A DNA stretch of 64,000 nucleotides from Bog-473 sp963750075. Its GTDB lineage: Bacteria; Actinomycetota; Acidimicrobiia; Acidimicrobiales; RAAP-2. The stretch is from assembly GCA_963750075.1 (NCBI GenBank), contig CAVVPG010000004.1, positions 496,001 through 560,000 on the forward strand, written 5' to 3'. Of the stretch, positions 53,515 through 62,193 are shown in pieces (within the stretch, counting starts at the first letter, position 1; each line of letters starts with the position of its first letter). The position numbers and the translations under genes were made by a program. A model generated the notes under the pieces. It did not search any database. It was not told the DNA's origin and saw only the letters and a program-made list of their open reading frames with translations.

Positions 53515-55175
53515 CCGAGCCCGACCCCGGCGGCGGCCCCGCCGACGCGTCCCCGCCGTCTCCCGACACCGCACTCGGCGCGTTCAGCGACCACGGCCCC
53601 TGGGTCGTCGACCCCGACGCGCTGGCGTGGCAGACGGGACTCGCGGCCGTGCGGAACCGCCTCGGCGCCGCGCTGCCCTCCCTGACCCGCCCACGCACGC
53701 TGCCGCCGGGCCGGCGTGTCGGCACGACGGTGTGGCACCTGGGTGGGGCGCTGGGTCTGTGGTACCTGAAGGAGCGGCGGCGCGGCGGCGCGGCGTCGAT
53801 TGCCGGCATCTCGCACCGGCTCCGGGTGGCCGCCGAGAAGCTGGGCCCCACCTACATCAAGCTGGGCCAGATCATCGCCTCGGGGGACGGGATCTTCCCG
53901 CCCGAGCTCGTCGCCGAGTTCAAGTGGTGCCGCGACCAGGTGCCGCCCGAGCCCTGGCCGGTGGTCGAGCGCGTGCTCACCGAGGAGCTGGGTGGCCCCA
54001 TCTCCGCCGTGTTCGCCACGGTCGGGCGCACGCCGCTCGCCGCCGCCTCCATCGCACAGGTCCACCCGGCGACGCTGCGTGACGGGACGCCGGTCGTGAT
54101 CAAGGTGCAGCGTCCCTCGGTGGCGGCGCGGGTGCGCCAGGACCTCGCCGTCATGGCCTGGCTGGCCCCGCACCTCGTCGGCCGCATCCCGGTGGCCGCC
54201 CTGGCCAACCCGCCGGCGTTGGTCGAGCTGTTCGCCCAGACGATCATGGAGGAGCTCGACTTCCGGCTCGAAGCCGAGAACATGCTCGACATCGCCATGA
54301 CCTTCGCTGCGCTCGAACAGCGCGACTTCGTCGTGCCGCGACCGCACCCGACGCTGGTGACGCGCCGCATGTTGGTCATGGAGCGCTTGGACGGGTACAA
54401 CTTCGGCGACGTCGACGGCATGCGCGCCGCAGGTATCGACACGGAGGCCGTCGTGCGCGCCGGGATGATCGGCTTCCTCGAGGGCTGCATGATGTACGGG
54501 ATCTTCCACGGCGACCTGCACGGCGGGAACCTGTTCGTCCTGCCCTCGGGGAAGATCGCGCTGCTCGACTTCGGCATCACGGCCCGGCTGACCGAGGCCA
54601 AGCGCCTCGCCCTGCTGTCGCTGCTCGTCGGGGCGTCCAACGGCGACATCCCCGTACAGGTGGCTGCGCTGCGCGACCTGGGTGCCTTCCCCGACGACGT
54701 CGACGTGCAGCACGTGATCGACCTGCTCGGCCTGGAACGGCCACCGGTCGACCCGACGACGCTGACGCCCGACGAGCTCGTGGCCGAGATGCAACGCTCC
54801 ATCAAGACGTTGCTCGGCCTCGGGGCCCGGCTGCCCAAGGAGCTCATGCTGTTCGTCAAGAACATGATGTTCCTCGACGGCGCCATGGCCACGCTCGCGC
54901 CCGACCTCGACCTGTTCGCGGAGGTCGAGGCGATCGCGTTGATGTTCGCCGCCAAGCACGGCGAGCGGATCATGGCTCAGCTCGGCCTCGTGCACCAGGC
55001 GGACTGGACGCCCGACATGTCCGGGTTCAAGGCCGGCTTCGGCCTGGACGAGTCGGTCGAGAGCCTGACCTACCGCGACATCCAGGCCCGCCGGGCCCAG
55101 GTGCGCGAGAAGTTCGAGGAGCGGGGGCGGTCGCAGGGCCGCCCGGGTGGGCGGGGGCGGCGGGCCCGCGACTAG
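53511..55175 (+). CDS. ABC1/UbiB (AarF)-family atypical kinase
   Basis: The 554-aa product carries the ABC1 kinase core: LGPTYIKLGQIIASGDGIFP (KxGQ region; most relatives have S or R after ASG), an Ala-rich nucleotide loop AAASIAQVHPA, VVIKVQRP with the ATP-binding Lys, MEELDFRLEAENM, catalytic FHGDLHGGNLFV and LLDFGITARL. Such proteins are linked to isoprenoid-quinone and lipid homeostasis; the substrate is unknown. It is translationally coupled to the response regulator (GTGA), which is unusual context. The basic C-terminal tail (RGRSQGRPGGRGRRARD) is low-complexity. Confidence 0.92.
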   Translation: MTEPDPGGGPADASPPSPDTALGAFSDHGPWVVDPDALAWQTGLAAVRNRLGAALPSLTRPRTLPPGRRVGTTVWHLGGALGLWYLKERRRGGAASIAGISHRLRVAAEKLGPTYIKLGQIIASGDGIFPPELVAEFKWCRDQVPPEPWPVVERVLTEELGGPISAVFATVGRTPLAAASIAQVHPATLRDGTPVVIKVQRPSVAARVRQDLAVMAWLAPHLVGRIPVAALANPPALVELFAQTIMEELDFRLEAENMLDIAMTFAALEQRDFVVPRPHPTLVTRRMLVMERLDGYNFGDVDGMRAAGIDTEAVVRAGMIGFLEGCMMYGIFHGDLHGGNLFVLPSGKIALLDFGITARLTEAKRLALLSLLVGASNGDIPVQVAALRDLGAFPDDVDVQHVIDLLGLERPPVDPTTLTPDELVAEMQRSIKTLLGLGARLPKELMLFVKNMMFLDGAMATLAPDLDLFAEVEAIALMFAAKHGERIMAQLGLVHQADWTPDMSGFKAGFGLDESVESLTYRDIQARRAQVREKFEERGRSQGRPGGRGRRARD

Positions 55176-55203
55176 GCCGGCCGTCTCCCACGGTCGCCTG
55201 CCC

Positions 55204-55989
55204 TCAGGTGATCGTGGCGGCGTAGTCGGGGACGTAGTGGTAGCGGTCGCGGGGCGGCCGCCGGTAGTCCCCGATGGGCGGCCGCGGCGGGAGCTTGACC
55301 TTCGGAAGCTTGCGAGCCTCGTAGGGGACGACCGAGAGGAGATGGGCGATGCAGTTGATCCGGGCGCGCCGCTTGTCGTCGGCCTCGACCTCGTACCAGG
55401 GGGAGTCCGGGACGTCGCAGTGGGCGAACATCTCGTCCTTGGCCCTGGAATAAGCGACCCATCGGTTGCGTCCCTCGATGTCCATGTCGCTCAGCTTCCA
55501 GCGCTTGAGCGGGACATTGACGCGCTCCTTGAACCGGCGCTCCTGTTCCTCGTCGCTCACCGAGAACCAGTACTTGAGCAGGATGACGCCGTCGTCGATC
55601 AGCATCCGCTCGAAGGCAGGGCACTGGCGCAGGAAGCGGTGGTACTCCTCGTCGCTGCAGAACCCCATGACCCGCTCGACCCCGGCCCGGTTGTACCAAC
55701 TGCGGTCGAAGAGGACGATCTCGCCTCCGCTGGGGAGGTGGGCGATGTAGCGCTGGAAGTACCACTGACCCTCCTCCCGGTCGCTCGGAGCGGGGAGGGC
55801 GGCGATGCGGCACCAGCGCGGATTGAGGTACTCGGTGATGCGCTTGATCACGCCGCCCTTCCCGGCCGCGTCGCGTCCCTCGATGACGATGACGATCCGC
55901 TGACTTTCGTCGCGCACCCACTGCTGCATCTTCACCAGCTCTTCCTGGAGGTGCAGGAGCGCCCTGTCCTGTGCGTCGTTGTCAGCCAT
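55204..55989 (-). CDS. ppk2: Polyphosphate kinase 2 family protein
   Basis: The 261-aa product is a single-domain PPK2, which transfers phosphate between polyphosphate and nucleotides. Walker A EGRDAAGKGG is at 37-46, Walker B with lid LFDRSWYNRAGVERVMGF at 93-110, and the lid-module residues lie in PAFERMLIDDGVILLKYWFS. The N-terminal coiled region (LHLQEELVKMQQWVRD) is typical. ATG 55989 is chosen; an in-frame extension to 56091 is Arg-rich and overlaps the next gene. It converges with the ABC1-kinase gene and is divergent from the sulfotransferase-like gene. Preference for ADP or GDP cannot be told. Confidence 0.93.
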   Translation of the reverse strand: MADNDAQDRALLHLQEELVKMQQWVRDESQRIVIVIEGRDAAGKGGVIKRITEYLNPRWCRIAALPAPSDREEGQWYFQRYIAHLPSGGEIVLFDRSWYNRAGVERVMGFCSDEEYHRFLRQCPAFERMLIDDGVILLKYWFSVSDEEQERRFKERVNVPLKRWKLSDMDIEGRNRWVAYSRAKDEMFAHCDVPDSPWYEVEADDKRRARINCIAHLLSVVPYEARKLPKVKLPPRPPIGDYRRPPRDRYHYVPDYAATIT

Positions 55990-56084
55990 GCACTCATCCT
56001 GCCAGGCGAGTAGGACGCGTCGGGTGTTTCGACGACCGAGGTTGCGGTCGAGCGCGTGCGCCATGCCTGCACTACTGTGCCGCC

Positions 56085-56738
56085 ATGGCACTCAAGGTGG
56101 TGGGGGCGGGCCTGGGCCGGACGGGTTCGCACTCGCTGAAGATCGGGCTCGAGATGCTCCTGGGCGGCACCTGCTACCACATGGTGGAGGTCTTGCCGAG
56201 GCCCGAGCACGTGCCGCTGTGGCACGCGGCGATCAAGGGGGACGAGCCGGACTGGTTCCCCATGCTGGAGGACTTCACGGCGGCCGTCGACTGGCCGGCC
56301 GCCGCCCTGTGGCGGCAACTGCACGAGGTGTTCCCCGAGTCCATGGTGCTCCTGTCCGTGCGCTCGAGTCCCGAGGCGTGGTGGAAGAGCTTCTCCGAGA
56401 CGATCCTCGCCGTCATGCAGCGCGGGCCCGATCCCGAGATGGCGGCGTGGTTCGCCATGGCGCAGGACATGCTGACGGCCTTCACGCCGGACTTCGCGGA
56501 CCGCGACGCCTGCATCGCCGCCTACGAGGCGCACAACGAGGACGTTCGCCGAAGCGTCGCGCCGGACCGGCTGATCGAGTGGACGCCCTCGGACGGCTGG
56601 GGGCCCATCTGTTCGGGCCTGGGGCTGCCCGTGCCCGCCGAGCCGTTCCCCCACGTCAACACGACCGACGAATTCAGGGTCTTCGCTCACCTCGACGAGC
56701 CGGCGGCAGAGGGCGCTCCCCCGGGCCAAGCTACGTAG
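56085..56738 (+). CDS. Sulfotransferase-family (P-loop) protein
   Basis: The 217-aa product begins KVVGAGLGRTGSHSLKIGLE, a PAPS-binding-like P-loop, followed by CYHMVEVLPRPEHVPLWHAA and VLLSVRSSPEAWWKSF, the 3'-phosphate-binding signature (R and S) of the Sulfotransfer_4 group. It also has EWTPSDGW and a C-terminal acidic tail. Proteins of this group are often annotated as sulfotransferases without a known acceptor. ATG 56085 fits the family start. Its end overlaps the convergent glyoxalase gene by 8 nt. Confidence 0.82.
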   Translation: MALKVVGAGLGRTGSHSLKIGLEMLLGGTCYHMVEVLPRPEHVPLWHAAIKGDEPDWFPMLEDFTAAVDWPAAALWRQLHEVFPESMVLLSVRSSPEAWWKSFSETILAVMQRGPDPEMAAWFAMAQDMLTAFTPDFADRDACIAAYEAHNEDVRRSVAPDRLIEWTPSDGWGPICSGLGLPVPAEPFPHVNTTDEFRVFAHLDEPAAEGAPPGQAT

Positions 56739-57180
56739 CGCGCCGAGCGGCCCTCGACGCTTCCCGGGGCGCCGGCGCGGCGAGCTCGATCGCCACGCCG
56801 TCCGGGTCGCGCAGCTGCAGCGTGGGGCGCCCCTCCTCGAGCACGACGCCGGCATGGTCGATGCCGACCTCGGTGAGGTGCGAAGCCCAGGCAGCGAGCG
56901 CGTCGCCGTCGGGCACGGCGGATGCGAGATGGTCCAGGGCCTCGGGCGCCGATCCCGGCGATGGCTCGGGGGTGCCCGGGTTCTTCGTCAGCACCACCAC
57001 GAACCTCGCGGCGGGCTGTCGCAGCGCGACGTAGCCGATGGCGTGATCCTCGGCGAAGGGCACGAGTCCGAGGACCGCGCTGTACCAGCGGGCACTTGCC
57101 GCGACATCGGACACCAGCAGCTGCACGTGCGAGAGCCCGGTGACGGGTGCGCCAGGTCCGGGCTCGTGGGCCGTGGTCAC
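56731..57180 (-). CDS. VOC/glyoxalase-family protein
   Basis: The 149-aa product has two beta-alpha-beta-beta-beta modules: LSHVQLLVSDVAASARWYSA with LGLVPFAED, then LASAVPDGDALAAWASHLTE with LQLRDPDGVAIELA. Metal ligands are suggested by His in SHVQL, His in DHLAS and Glu in AIELA. The function could be isomerase, lyase or resistance; it is not identifiable. The Ala/Arg-rich C-terminus overlaps the end of the sulfotransferase-like gene. Confidence 0.8.
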   Translation of the reverse strand: MTTAHEPGPGAPVTGLSHVQLLVSDVAASARWYSAVLGLVPFAEDHAIGYVALRQPAARFVVVLTKNPGTPEPSPGSAPEALDHLASAVPDGDALAAWASHLTEVGIDHAGVVLEEGRPTLQLRDPDGVAIELAAPAPREASRAARRAT

Positions 57181-57272
57181 CTGCGGGATACTAACGAGAG
57201 GGTCCAGGGACGACCCTCCTCGCCACTCCGTCGGTACGATCGGGCCGTGCTCGCCCGTGCGCCTGCGGGACC

Positions 57273-57509
57273 ATGCTGCGCCTCACGCAGGTCGACGACC
57301 TGCAGCCGCAGGCCTTCACCGTCGCCGGGTGGGAGGTCTCCGACATCGCCGCCGCCGTCGACGACCTCGTCGGTCGGGGCGTCACCTTCACCCGCTACGA
57401 CGGCATGGACCAGGACGCCCGGGGCATCTGGACGACACCGGGTGGCGACCGTGTCGCCTGGTTCAAGGATCCCGACGGCAACGCCTTGTCGCTGACGAGT
57501 TTCGCCTGA
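57273..57509 (+). pseudogene. N-terminally truncated VOC/glyoxalase protein
   Basis: The 78-aa frame contains only the second half of a VOC protein: EVSDIAAAVDDLVGRGVTFT, RYDGMDQDARGIWTT and VAWFKDPDGNALSLTSF are strongly family-like. The first module (about 45 residues) is absent and no homologous frame is seen upstream, where 92 nt separate it from the preceding gene. It is either a relic after deletion or a half-size protein working as a dimer. Confidence 0.6.
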
Positions 57510-57515
57510 TAGGCC

Positions 57516-58655
57516 TCAGCGACCGGGCCATCCCGACACGAGTCCCAGTAACTCGCTGGCCATCCAGTACTGCGCCGGGCGCCCGGATTTTTTCACCTCC
57601 GGTCGGTAGCGCTCGACGATCCCATGACTGGCCAGGGTGGCGAGGGCGGTCTGGCCCGCACGGGCGGAGACCCCGAGACGGTCTGCGATCGTGGCGGCCG
57701 ACTGGACCGGCTGCTCGGCCAGAAGGTCGATGACCCGGTGCGCCGCTGCGTCGTCTCGCACGTGGACGAGGCGCATCCGCCATTCAGCCAGCAGCGCTTC
57801 GGAGCGATCCATCAACTCGCCCGCCGCGTCGCTGCTGCGCTGGAGCGCCGCCGCCATCCACTCGACCCAGGCGTCGAGCTCGCCCATGCGGAACAGCGTC
57901 ATGCCGGCGAGATAGCCGCCGGGATCGCGCGCGATGAGCACGCTCACCGGTGGCGGCACGGTGAGATCGAGGCGGTGACAAAGGATCCAGCCGATCAGGA
58001 TGCGGCCGATTCGACCATTGCCATCGCCGTAGGGGTGAATGGACTCGAACTGCGCGTGCAGCACTGCGGCGTGCGTGGCCGGGTCGAGGGCATCGTCGTT
58101 GGCGAAGGCAACGAGGTCAACCATCAGCTCACCCACGAGCTCGGGTGGCGGCGGGACGTACGCGGCATCCCGCGGCGAGGTGCCCCCGATCCAGGACTGC
58201 TCGGCGCGGTAGGCGCCCACCATCGATGCCGACAAACGACCTCCAGACTCCATCAGCCGGCGATGCCAGAGGTGGAGGTCGTCCTCGGTGAGGGCGCGCC
58301 TCGGAGACCCGAGGGCGCCGACGACCGCGCCGAGGTTGTCGGCCACGTAGGACGCGGCATCGGCGAGCGCGCCCCCGACCTCTGCGGCGGCGGCGTCGGC
58401 CAGCGGTGATCTGAGTCCCTCGATGTAGGAGGACGCCACACCCTCTGAGCGCAGGAGCAATGTCGCAAGCGGCCCGAAGCGGGCCGATCGTTTCCCCGCC
58501 GTGACGACCGCGGCAACGGCCCGCTCGGACAGCCTGGTGGCTCGGGTGCCCAGCTCGAAGGCCTGTCCCGCCAGCGGCAGGGGAACCCACGCCCTGAGCT
58601 GCGCTCCGCCCCAGACGATGGTGACCTCATGCCCTCTGTATATGGATCCTTCCAT
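57516..58655 (-). CDS. Fic-family protein with C-terminal helix-turn-helix
   Basis: This is a predicted AMP-transferase of 379 aa. The Fic active site is HPYGDGNGRIGR, with catalytic His207. An N-terminal inhibitory motif fits SxxxEG (Ser75 to Glu79-Gly80, SSYIEG), as in class II Fic proteins with in-cis autoinhibition. The C-terminal 80 residues contain a winged-helix-like part (SAATIADRLGVSARAGQTAL; HGIVERYRPE). This common Fic/DUF4172-type layout suggests DNA binding and possibly autoregulation. The start ATG 58655 lies within an AT-rich inverted repeat. No separate antitoxin gene is adjacent. Confidence 0.92.
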   Translation of the reverse strand: MEGSIYRGHEVTIVWGGAQLRAWVPLPLAGQAFELGTRATRLSERAVAAVVTAGKRSARFGPLATLLLRSEGVASSYIEGLRSPLADAAAAEVGGALADAASYVADNLGAVVGALGSPRRALTEDDLHLWHRRLMESGGRLSASMVGAYRAEQSWIGGTSPRDAAYVPPPPELVGELMVDLVAFANDDALDPATHAAVLHAQFESIHPYGDGNGRIGRILIGWILCHRLDLTVPPPVSVLIARDPGGYLAGMTLFRMGELDAWVEWMAAALQRSSDAAGELMDRSEALLAEWRMRLVHVRDDAAAHRVIDLLAEQPVQSAATIADRLGVSARAGQTALATLASHGIVERYRPEVKKSGRPAQYWMASELLGLVSGWPGR

Positions 58656-58678
58656 AATTCTCCCTATTACGGAAGGAT
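58646..58678. promoter_or_regulatory. Inverted repeat at the fic start
   Basis: ATCCTTCC (58646-58653) and GGAAGGAT (58671-58678) form a perfect 8-bp inverted repeat with a 17-nt spacer. The left arm covers the first Fic codons. The surrounding 58630-58720 is strikingly AT-rich for this genome. The Fic protein's own helix-turn-helix is the obvious candidate ligand. Confidence 0.5.
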
Positions 58679-58769
58679 ACTACCTTAACCTTTGTTAACT
58701 AGACTCGTTTCGGAAGGCTGTAATACAACCCCCCGACCCGCCTGGCATCGGCCGGTTCTGCGGAGCGTC

Positions 58770-59024
58770 CTACTTCGGCCGGAAGTGGACGAAGACCCGG
58801 CCGAAGTTGTGCGAGTCCTTCTCGACCCGGTGGTAGAGCGGCTTGATGTCCTTGCGGTCGAGGAAACGCAGCACGCGCTTCTTGAGCTGCCCGCTCCCCT
58901 TGCCCGGGATGATCTCGACAAGCTTGGCCTTCTTGGCGATGGCCTCGTCGATGACGCCCTGCAGCGCCCGGTCGATGTCGTCACCCCTGTTGTAGATGTC
59001 GTGCAGGTCCAGGACGAGCTTCAT
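58770..59024 (-). CDS. Stand-alone Smr-domain protein
   Basis: The 84-aa product is only an Smr (small MutS-related) domain: KLVLDLHDIYNRG at the start, then a helix (DDIDRALQGVIDEAIAKKA), LVEIIPGKGSGQLKKRVLRF with the GKGSG loop, and a last strand FGRVFVHF. Smr domains nick DNA or RNA, with the LDLH and G(K/H)GxG elements forming the active face. ATG 59024 is chosen because the longer frame upstream overlaps the next gene. It may act in RNA quality control or DNA repair. Confidence 0.85.
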   Translation of the reverse strand: MKLVLDLHDIYNRGDDIDRALQGVIDEAIAKKAKLVEIIPGKGSGQLKKRVLRFLDRKDIKPLYHRVEKDSHNFGRVFVHFRPK

Positions 59025-59055
59025 GGATACCGCACGACCGACCGCGCCTGGTGCG

Positions 59056-59727
59056 CTACTCGATGATGTCGGCCGGCGACGGGCCGAACACCACCAGGTG
59101 GTCGAGCACGGGTGCCGGGTCGCCGGCCCAGTCGAGGTCGGCCAACTGTGCCCGACTGCGCCGCCCCATGCGCCAGCGCAGCGCCTCGAAGCGCCCGGTC
59201 CGCAGCACGAGCGCCGCCTCGCCCTCGGTGCCGAGCTCGAAGGACTCGTCCTCGACCTCAATCCGCAGCGGCACCGGCGGCCGCAACCACGTCAGCAGCC
59301 GGTCGGCCCCGAAGCGGACCACGTCGGCGTCGCGACCCCCCGGTGCGCCGACCGCGCCCCGGATGTCGTGCTCGTGCGTGGCGACGTCGAGCACGGCCGG
59401 CCACACGCTGAAGGCGTCGATCGCGTCGGCGAACGGCGGCGTCAGCTCGCGCCAGCGCGCCAGCACCTCGGCCAGCGGCCGTCCCTCGAAGCGGGCGACC
59501 TGGGCCGCCGTCTGCTCGTCCGTCGGCGGCCCCGTGAGGCGGCCCTCCAGCATGTCCTCCCCGACCGCCGTCAGGTGGGCCACGACGTCGCGGACGCTCC
59601 AGCCCGGGCACGCGGGCACCGGCGCCCGCAGCTGCCCCTCGTCGAGCTCGGCGACCAGCGCCACCACCCGGGCGCTCGTCTGCCCGTAGAGCTGGGAGAG
59701 GGCCGGCTGGGCGCTCGTCGGAGCCAT
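59056..59727 (-). CDS. Mycothiol-dependent maleylpyruvate isomerase-like (TIGR03083) protein
   Basis: The 223-aa product has a DinB-like N-domain (PGWSVRDVVAHLTAVGEDML with the metal His, and VLDVATHEHDIRGAVG with two further His) and a C-terminal SCP2-like part (PVPLRIEVEDESFELG; LVLRTGRFEALRWRMGRRS). This is the two-domain form of mycothiol-dependent enzymes in actinobacteria; the substrate is unknown. It is upstream of the Smr gene on the same strand (31-nt gap), so they may be cotranscribed. Confidence 0.88.
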   Translation of the reverse strand: MAPTSAQPALSQLYGQTSARVVALVAELDEGQLRAPVPACPGWSVRDVVAHLTAVGEDMLEGRLTGPPTDEQTAAQVARFEGRPLAEVLARWRELTPPFADAIDAFSVWPAVLDVATHEHDIRGAVGAPGGRDADVVRFGADRLLTWLRPPVPLRIEVEDESFELGTEGEAALVLRTGRFEALRWRMGRRSRAQLADLDWAGDPAPVLDHLVVFGPSPADIIE

Positions 59728-59811
59728 GGGCGCACCTTAGATCCGGACCGCCCAGGCCAAGGCGGCGGGCGGATCCCGCCCCCCGGCGCCGGTCGATGGG
59801 AAGCTGAGGGG

Positions 59812-60249
59812 GTGGCCACAGTCCGGAGGCTCGAACGCGGCGACTGGGACGACTGGCGCGCGCTGTGGGCCGGCTACCTGGCCTTCTACCGGGCCGAGTT
59901 GCGCGACGAGACGAGCGCGGCCACGTTCGACCGCCTGTGCGCCGGGGCGGAGGGGATGTTCGGCCTGCTCGCCCTCGACGACGCCGGCCGGGGCATCGGG
60001 ATGGCCAACTGCGTCGTCCACTCCACGACCTGGTCGCGCCAGCCGAAGTGCTACCTCGAGGACCTCTTCGTCGCCCCCTCGGCGCGGGGCCACGACGTCG
60101 GGCGCGCCCTGCTCGAGGCGGTGAAGCAGGCCGGGACCGAGCGCGGGGCCGGGCAGGTCTACTGGCACACCCAGCAGTACAACGGCCGGGCCCGATCGCT
60201 CTACGACCAGGTGGCGCGGCCCACCTCCTTCGTCGTCTACGAGATGTAG
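59812..60249 (+). CDS. GNAT-family N-acetyltransferase
   Basis: The 145-aa product is a small GNAT: TVRRLERGDWDDWRALWAGY at the start, LEDLFVAPSARGHDVGRAL (the RxxGxG/A-type CoA loop, here RGHDVG) and VYWHTQQYNGRARSLYDQVA near the end. GTG 59812 follows GAGGG; the long upstream in-frame ORF is antisense to the previous gene. The acceptor (amine or protein) is unknown. Confidence 0.87.
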   Translation: MATVRRLERGDWDDWRALWAGYLAFYRAELRDETSAATFDRLCAGAEGMFGLLALDDAGRGIGMANCVVHSTTWSRQPKCYLEDLFVAPSARGHDVGRALLEAVKQAGTERGAGQVYWHTQQYNGRARSLYDQVARPTSFVVYEM

Positions 60250-60407
60250 CGGTGCCCGTCCCCGCCACCGGCCCGACGCGTCCACGCCGGCCCGGCCCGC
60301 TGTCACAGCCGGTGCGTACGGTGGCCGGCATGCCCGCCGTTCCGCCTCCCCGCACGCGCCGCGCCCCGGCCCTTCCGGGGCCCGGCCGGTAGGGTTCCGG
60401 TCCACCC

Positions 60408-61802
60408 ATGCCGCCACGCCGTCGCAACGCGACCTCCACCTCGAACTTCGGCGTCGGGCGCCGCGAGTCCCACGTCGCCGACGCCTTCTACGCGCGCTTC
60501 GAGGCGCCGGAGCTGAGCGCCGACGAGCACGTCGCGACGCACGAACCGGGGATCACCTGCCTGCGCGGCGACGCCCGCCGCATGGCCGCGCTGGCCGACG
60601 ACTCGGTGGCCCTCGTCGTCACGTCGCCCCCCTACTTCGCCGGCAAGCGGTACGAGGAGGAGCTCGACCGGGAAGGCGTGCCGGGCTCCTACATCGAGTA
60701 CCTGGCCCTGTTGCGCGACGTGTTCGCCGAGTGCAAGCGGGTGCTCGAGCCCGGCGGCCGCATCGCCGTCAACGTGGCCAACCTCGGCCGCAAGCCGTAT
60801 CGCAGCCTGGCGGCCGACGTCACGGCCATCCTCCAGGACGACCTTCATCTGCTGCCCCGCGGCGAGATCGTGTGGCAGAAGGGCGAAGGGGCCAGTGGCT
60901 CGTGCGCCTGGGGCTCCTTCCGCTCGGCGGCCAACCCGGTGCTGCGCGACGTGACGGAGCGGGTCATCGTGGCGAGCAAGGGCCGCTTCGGGCGGGCCCG
61001 CAGCCCCAAGGAGCGCCGGCGCGAGGGGCTGCCGCACGAGAGCAGCATCGGCGCCGACGACTTCATGGCCCTCACCCTCGACGTGTGGGACATCCCGCCC
61101 GAGAGCGCCCTGCGGGTGCGGCATCCCGCCCCGTTCCCCGTCGAGCTGCCGCAGCGGCTGATGGAGCTCTACACGTATCGAGGCGACCTCGTCGTCGACC
61201 CCTTCTGCGGCTCGGGCTCGACGCTGGTGGCGGCCGCTCGCTGTGGACGCGACGCCGTGGGCTACGACCTCGACCCGGCCTACGTCGAGCTGGCCCTGGC
61301 CCGCCTGGCCTCGGACACCGACGGCGCGGCCGGACCCGGGGCCGACGGCACCTCGGCGACCGCCCTGGCCCGGTCCACCCTGGTGGCCGCCGGCTTCACG
61401 GACGTGCGGCCGAACCGCCGCCTGCGCGGGCTGGGCCTGGCGGTCGACTTCACGGGCACGGACGCGCGCGGGAGCACCTGGTACTTCGACGTGGCGGGGC
61501 CGAACTCGGGCTACCGCGGCGGGATGGTGCGCTCCGAGACCGTCTGGCGCGCCCTCGGCCGGGCCCACGTGATGGCCGCCCGCGGCGTTGCGCCCTTCGT
61601 CGTGCTCACGACGCAGCTGCCCCGACCGGGCACCGAGGCCGACCGTGCGCTGCGCGCCCCGGGCCCGGGCGGCATCTTCGACGCCGTCGACCTCCTCTCG
61701 CCCGACGCACCGGCGCGCCTCGCCGCCTACGCAGCGGGACGGTCCCGCTCCCCGCTGCCGGGGTTCTGGGCGGACGCCGACGTCGCGCCGGGCGCCGTCT
61801 GA
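60408..61802 (+). CDS. Beta-class DNA methyltransferase with C-terminal extension
   Basis: The 464-aa product methylates DNA at an exocyclic amine (adenine N6 or cytosine N4). The catalytic motif TSPPYFAGKRY is near 72-82 and the AdoMet motif DPFCGSGSTLV near 264-274, and this IV-before-I order defines the beta class. TSPPY leans toward N4-cytosine but is not decisive. After residue 310 about 150 residues do not belong to the methyltransferase: FTDVRPNRRLRGLGLAVDFT, GSTWYFDVAGPNSGY and ARGVAPFVVLTTQLP show a strand pattern faintly like PD-(D/E)xK folds. The stop is 2 nt before the next gene. Confidence 0.87.
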   Translation: MPPRRRNATSTSNFGVGRRESHVADAFYARFEAPELSADEHVATHEPGITCLRGDARRMAALADDSVALVVTSPPYFAGKRYEEELDREGVPGSYIEYLALLRDVFAECKRVLEPGGRIAVNVANLGRKPYRSLAADVTAILQDDLHLLPRGEIVWQKGEGASGSCAWGSFRSAANPVLRDVTERVIVASKGRFGRARSPKERRREGLPHESSIGADDFMALTLDVWDIPPESALRVRHPAPFPVELPQRLMELYTYRGDLVVDPFCGSGSTLVAAARCGRDAVGYDLDPAYVELALARLASDTDGAAGPGADGTSATALARSTLVAAGFTDVRPNRRLRGLGLAVDFTGTDARGSTWYFDVAGPNSGYRGGMVRSETVWRALGRAHVMAARGVAPFVVLTTQLPRPGTEADRALRAPGPGGIFDAVDLLSPDAPARLAAYAAGRSRSPLPGFWADADVAPGAV

Positions 61803-61804
61803 CC

Positions 61805-62119
61805 GTGGGTGCCGTCGTGGCCTGCGCGGTGGTGCGCGATGATCCGCCGCGGGTCTTCGTCGCCGAGGACCTGGACACGCTCAACTGGGTGCTGGCCTGC
61901 CGGCTGGTGGCGGCGACGCCGGGCCGGGACCTGCCCGAGGGCGAGCGCGCCGCCCTGCGCCAGGCCTTGCGCGAGGAGCGCTGGGGCGACGCCGTGTTCG
62001 CGTTCATCGCGCGCACAGGAACGGCAGTGGACGTCTACGAGAGCACCGAGCTCCACGTGGCGGCCGAGGCCGCGGTGGGGCCGCTGGAGTTGCAGCTGAC
62101 CCCTCTGTTCACCGAGTAG
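61805..62119 (+). CDS. Hypothetical protein downstream of the methyltransferase
   Basis: The 104-aa product is not recognised. It has a strand-helix start (VVACAVVRDDPPRVFVAEDL), a helical middle (ERAALRQALREERWGDAVFA) and a final strand (LELQLTPLFTE). It starts at GTG 61805, 2 nt after the methyltransferase stop, so it is cotranslated with it. Composition and spacing support a real gene. Confidence 0.65.
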   Translation: MGAVVACAVVRDDPPRVFVAEDLDTLNWVLACRLVAATPGRDLPEGERAALRQALREERWGDAVFAFIARTGTAVDVYESTELHVAAEAAVGPLELQLTPLFTE

Positions 62120-62193
62120 ACGACCGGCCCGGGAGCCCGCGGGCCCGACCGTGGGTCAGCCGGGACGCGGTGTCGCCGTGGCAGGATGCCCCG

